Assembly (NCBI GenBank): GCA_964370795.1 | Contig: CAYJME010000062.1 | Location: 1-15,117 of the forward strand | Length of the DNA: 15,117 nucleotides | Source of the DNA: JAHFOW01 sp964370795 | GTDB lineage: Bacteria; Planctomycetota; Brocadiia; Brocadiales; Brocadiaceae | Direction of reading: 5' to 3' | Shown here: in pieces, positions 15,010 through 15,117 of the stretch | Layout: each line of letters starts with the position of its first letter | How positions within the stretch are numbered: position 1 is the stretch's first letter | Notes under the pieces: generated by a model | Told to the model about the DNA's origin: nothing | Database searches by the model: none | Seen by the model: only the letters and a program-made list of their open reading frames with translations | Program-made: the position numbers and the translations under genes

Positions 15010-15084
15010 ACCATGAGCTCCGTCAGGAGTGACCTGTATATGATGATTGATATGCAAACAGGTCGCTCCTACGGAGCTCATGGT
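15010..15084. repeat. Long near-perfect inverted repeat
   Basis: The left arm (15010-15037) begins ACCATGAGCTCCGT and ends GACCTGT. The right arm (15058-15084) is its inverted copy, differing by one inserted base and one substitution. The 20-base loop is AT-rich. The stem would be about 27 bp. The motif AGGTCGCTCCTACGGAGCT is of a kind I associate with dispersed intergenic palindromes in several bacterial phyla. No transposase is in view, and it is not placed as a terminator for tldD, being upstream of that gene. Confidence 0.7.
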
Positions 15085-15117
15085 ATCTTAACGATTCATT
15101 GCTACAAACAGTACGCC

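Noticed and set aside
15010..15084. CRISPR or insertion sequence end
   Set aside because: There is a single inverted pair, no regularly spaced direct repeats and no transposase frame.

Overview
The window looks like chromosomal DNA of a diderm, low-to-mid GC bacterium, most plausibly an anammox planctomycete (order Brocadiales: Brocadia, Kuenenia or Jettenia type). This is an inference from the mix of genes: a eukaryote-like UDPGP-family nucleotidyltransferase, an AsmA-like envelope protein, a fused ADP-forming acyl-CoA synthetase, and a dispersed palindromic repeat. Shine-Dalgarno use is also mixed: strong for some genes and absent for others. No marker gene such as 16S rRNA or hydrazine synthase is present to prove the assignment.

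Layout. From 66 to 3194, on the minus strand, lie a UDPGP-type sugar nucleotidyltransferase and, downstream of it, glucose-6-phosphate isomerase (pgi). A 273-base gap full of palindromes separates them. From 3404 to 10095, on the plus strand, lie a large AsmA-like protein, a repeat-rich gap, a fused acetate--CoA ligase (ADP-forming), and a methyl-accepting chemotaxis protein starting 2 bases after the ligase stop. A short relic resembling the C-terminal tip of a histidine kinase follows at 10110-10199. From 10254 to 11068, on the minus strand, an HU/IHF-type DNA-binding protein is followed by an RseC-family membrane protein. At 11402-11539, on the plus strand, is the very short ribosomal protein bL34 gene (rpmH), with its own promoter. 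It faces a minus-strand 4Fe-4S ferredoxin (11609-11797) across a perfect 16-bp bidirectional terminator. From 11921 to 14892, on the minus strand, is the tldD-tldE peptidase pair, overlapping by ATGA. The window ends in a long near-perfect inverted repeat (15010-15084).

Functionally the window is mostly housekeeping. Pgi and the nucleotidyltransferase fit supply of hexose phosphate and activated sugar for the envelope. The ligase and chemoreceptor are probably cotranscribed, but no shared role is shown. TldD and TldE form the known heterodimeric metallopeptidase. I did not find a CRISPR array, tRNA, rRNA, complete insertion sequence, phage gene or defence system. The least ordinary items are the ~119-residue periodic repeats in the AsmA-like protein, the kinase relic behind the chemoreceptor, the isolated rpmH unit and several dispersed palindromic elements. 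I see no convincing undescribed system here.
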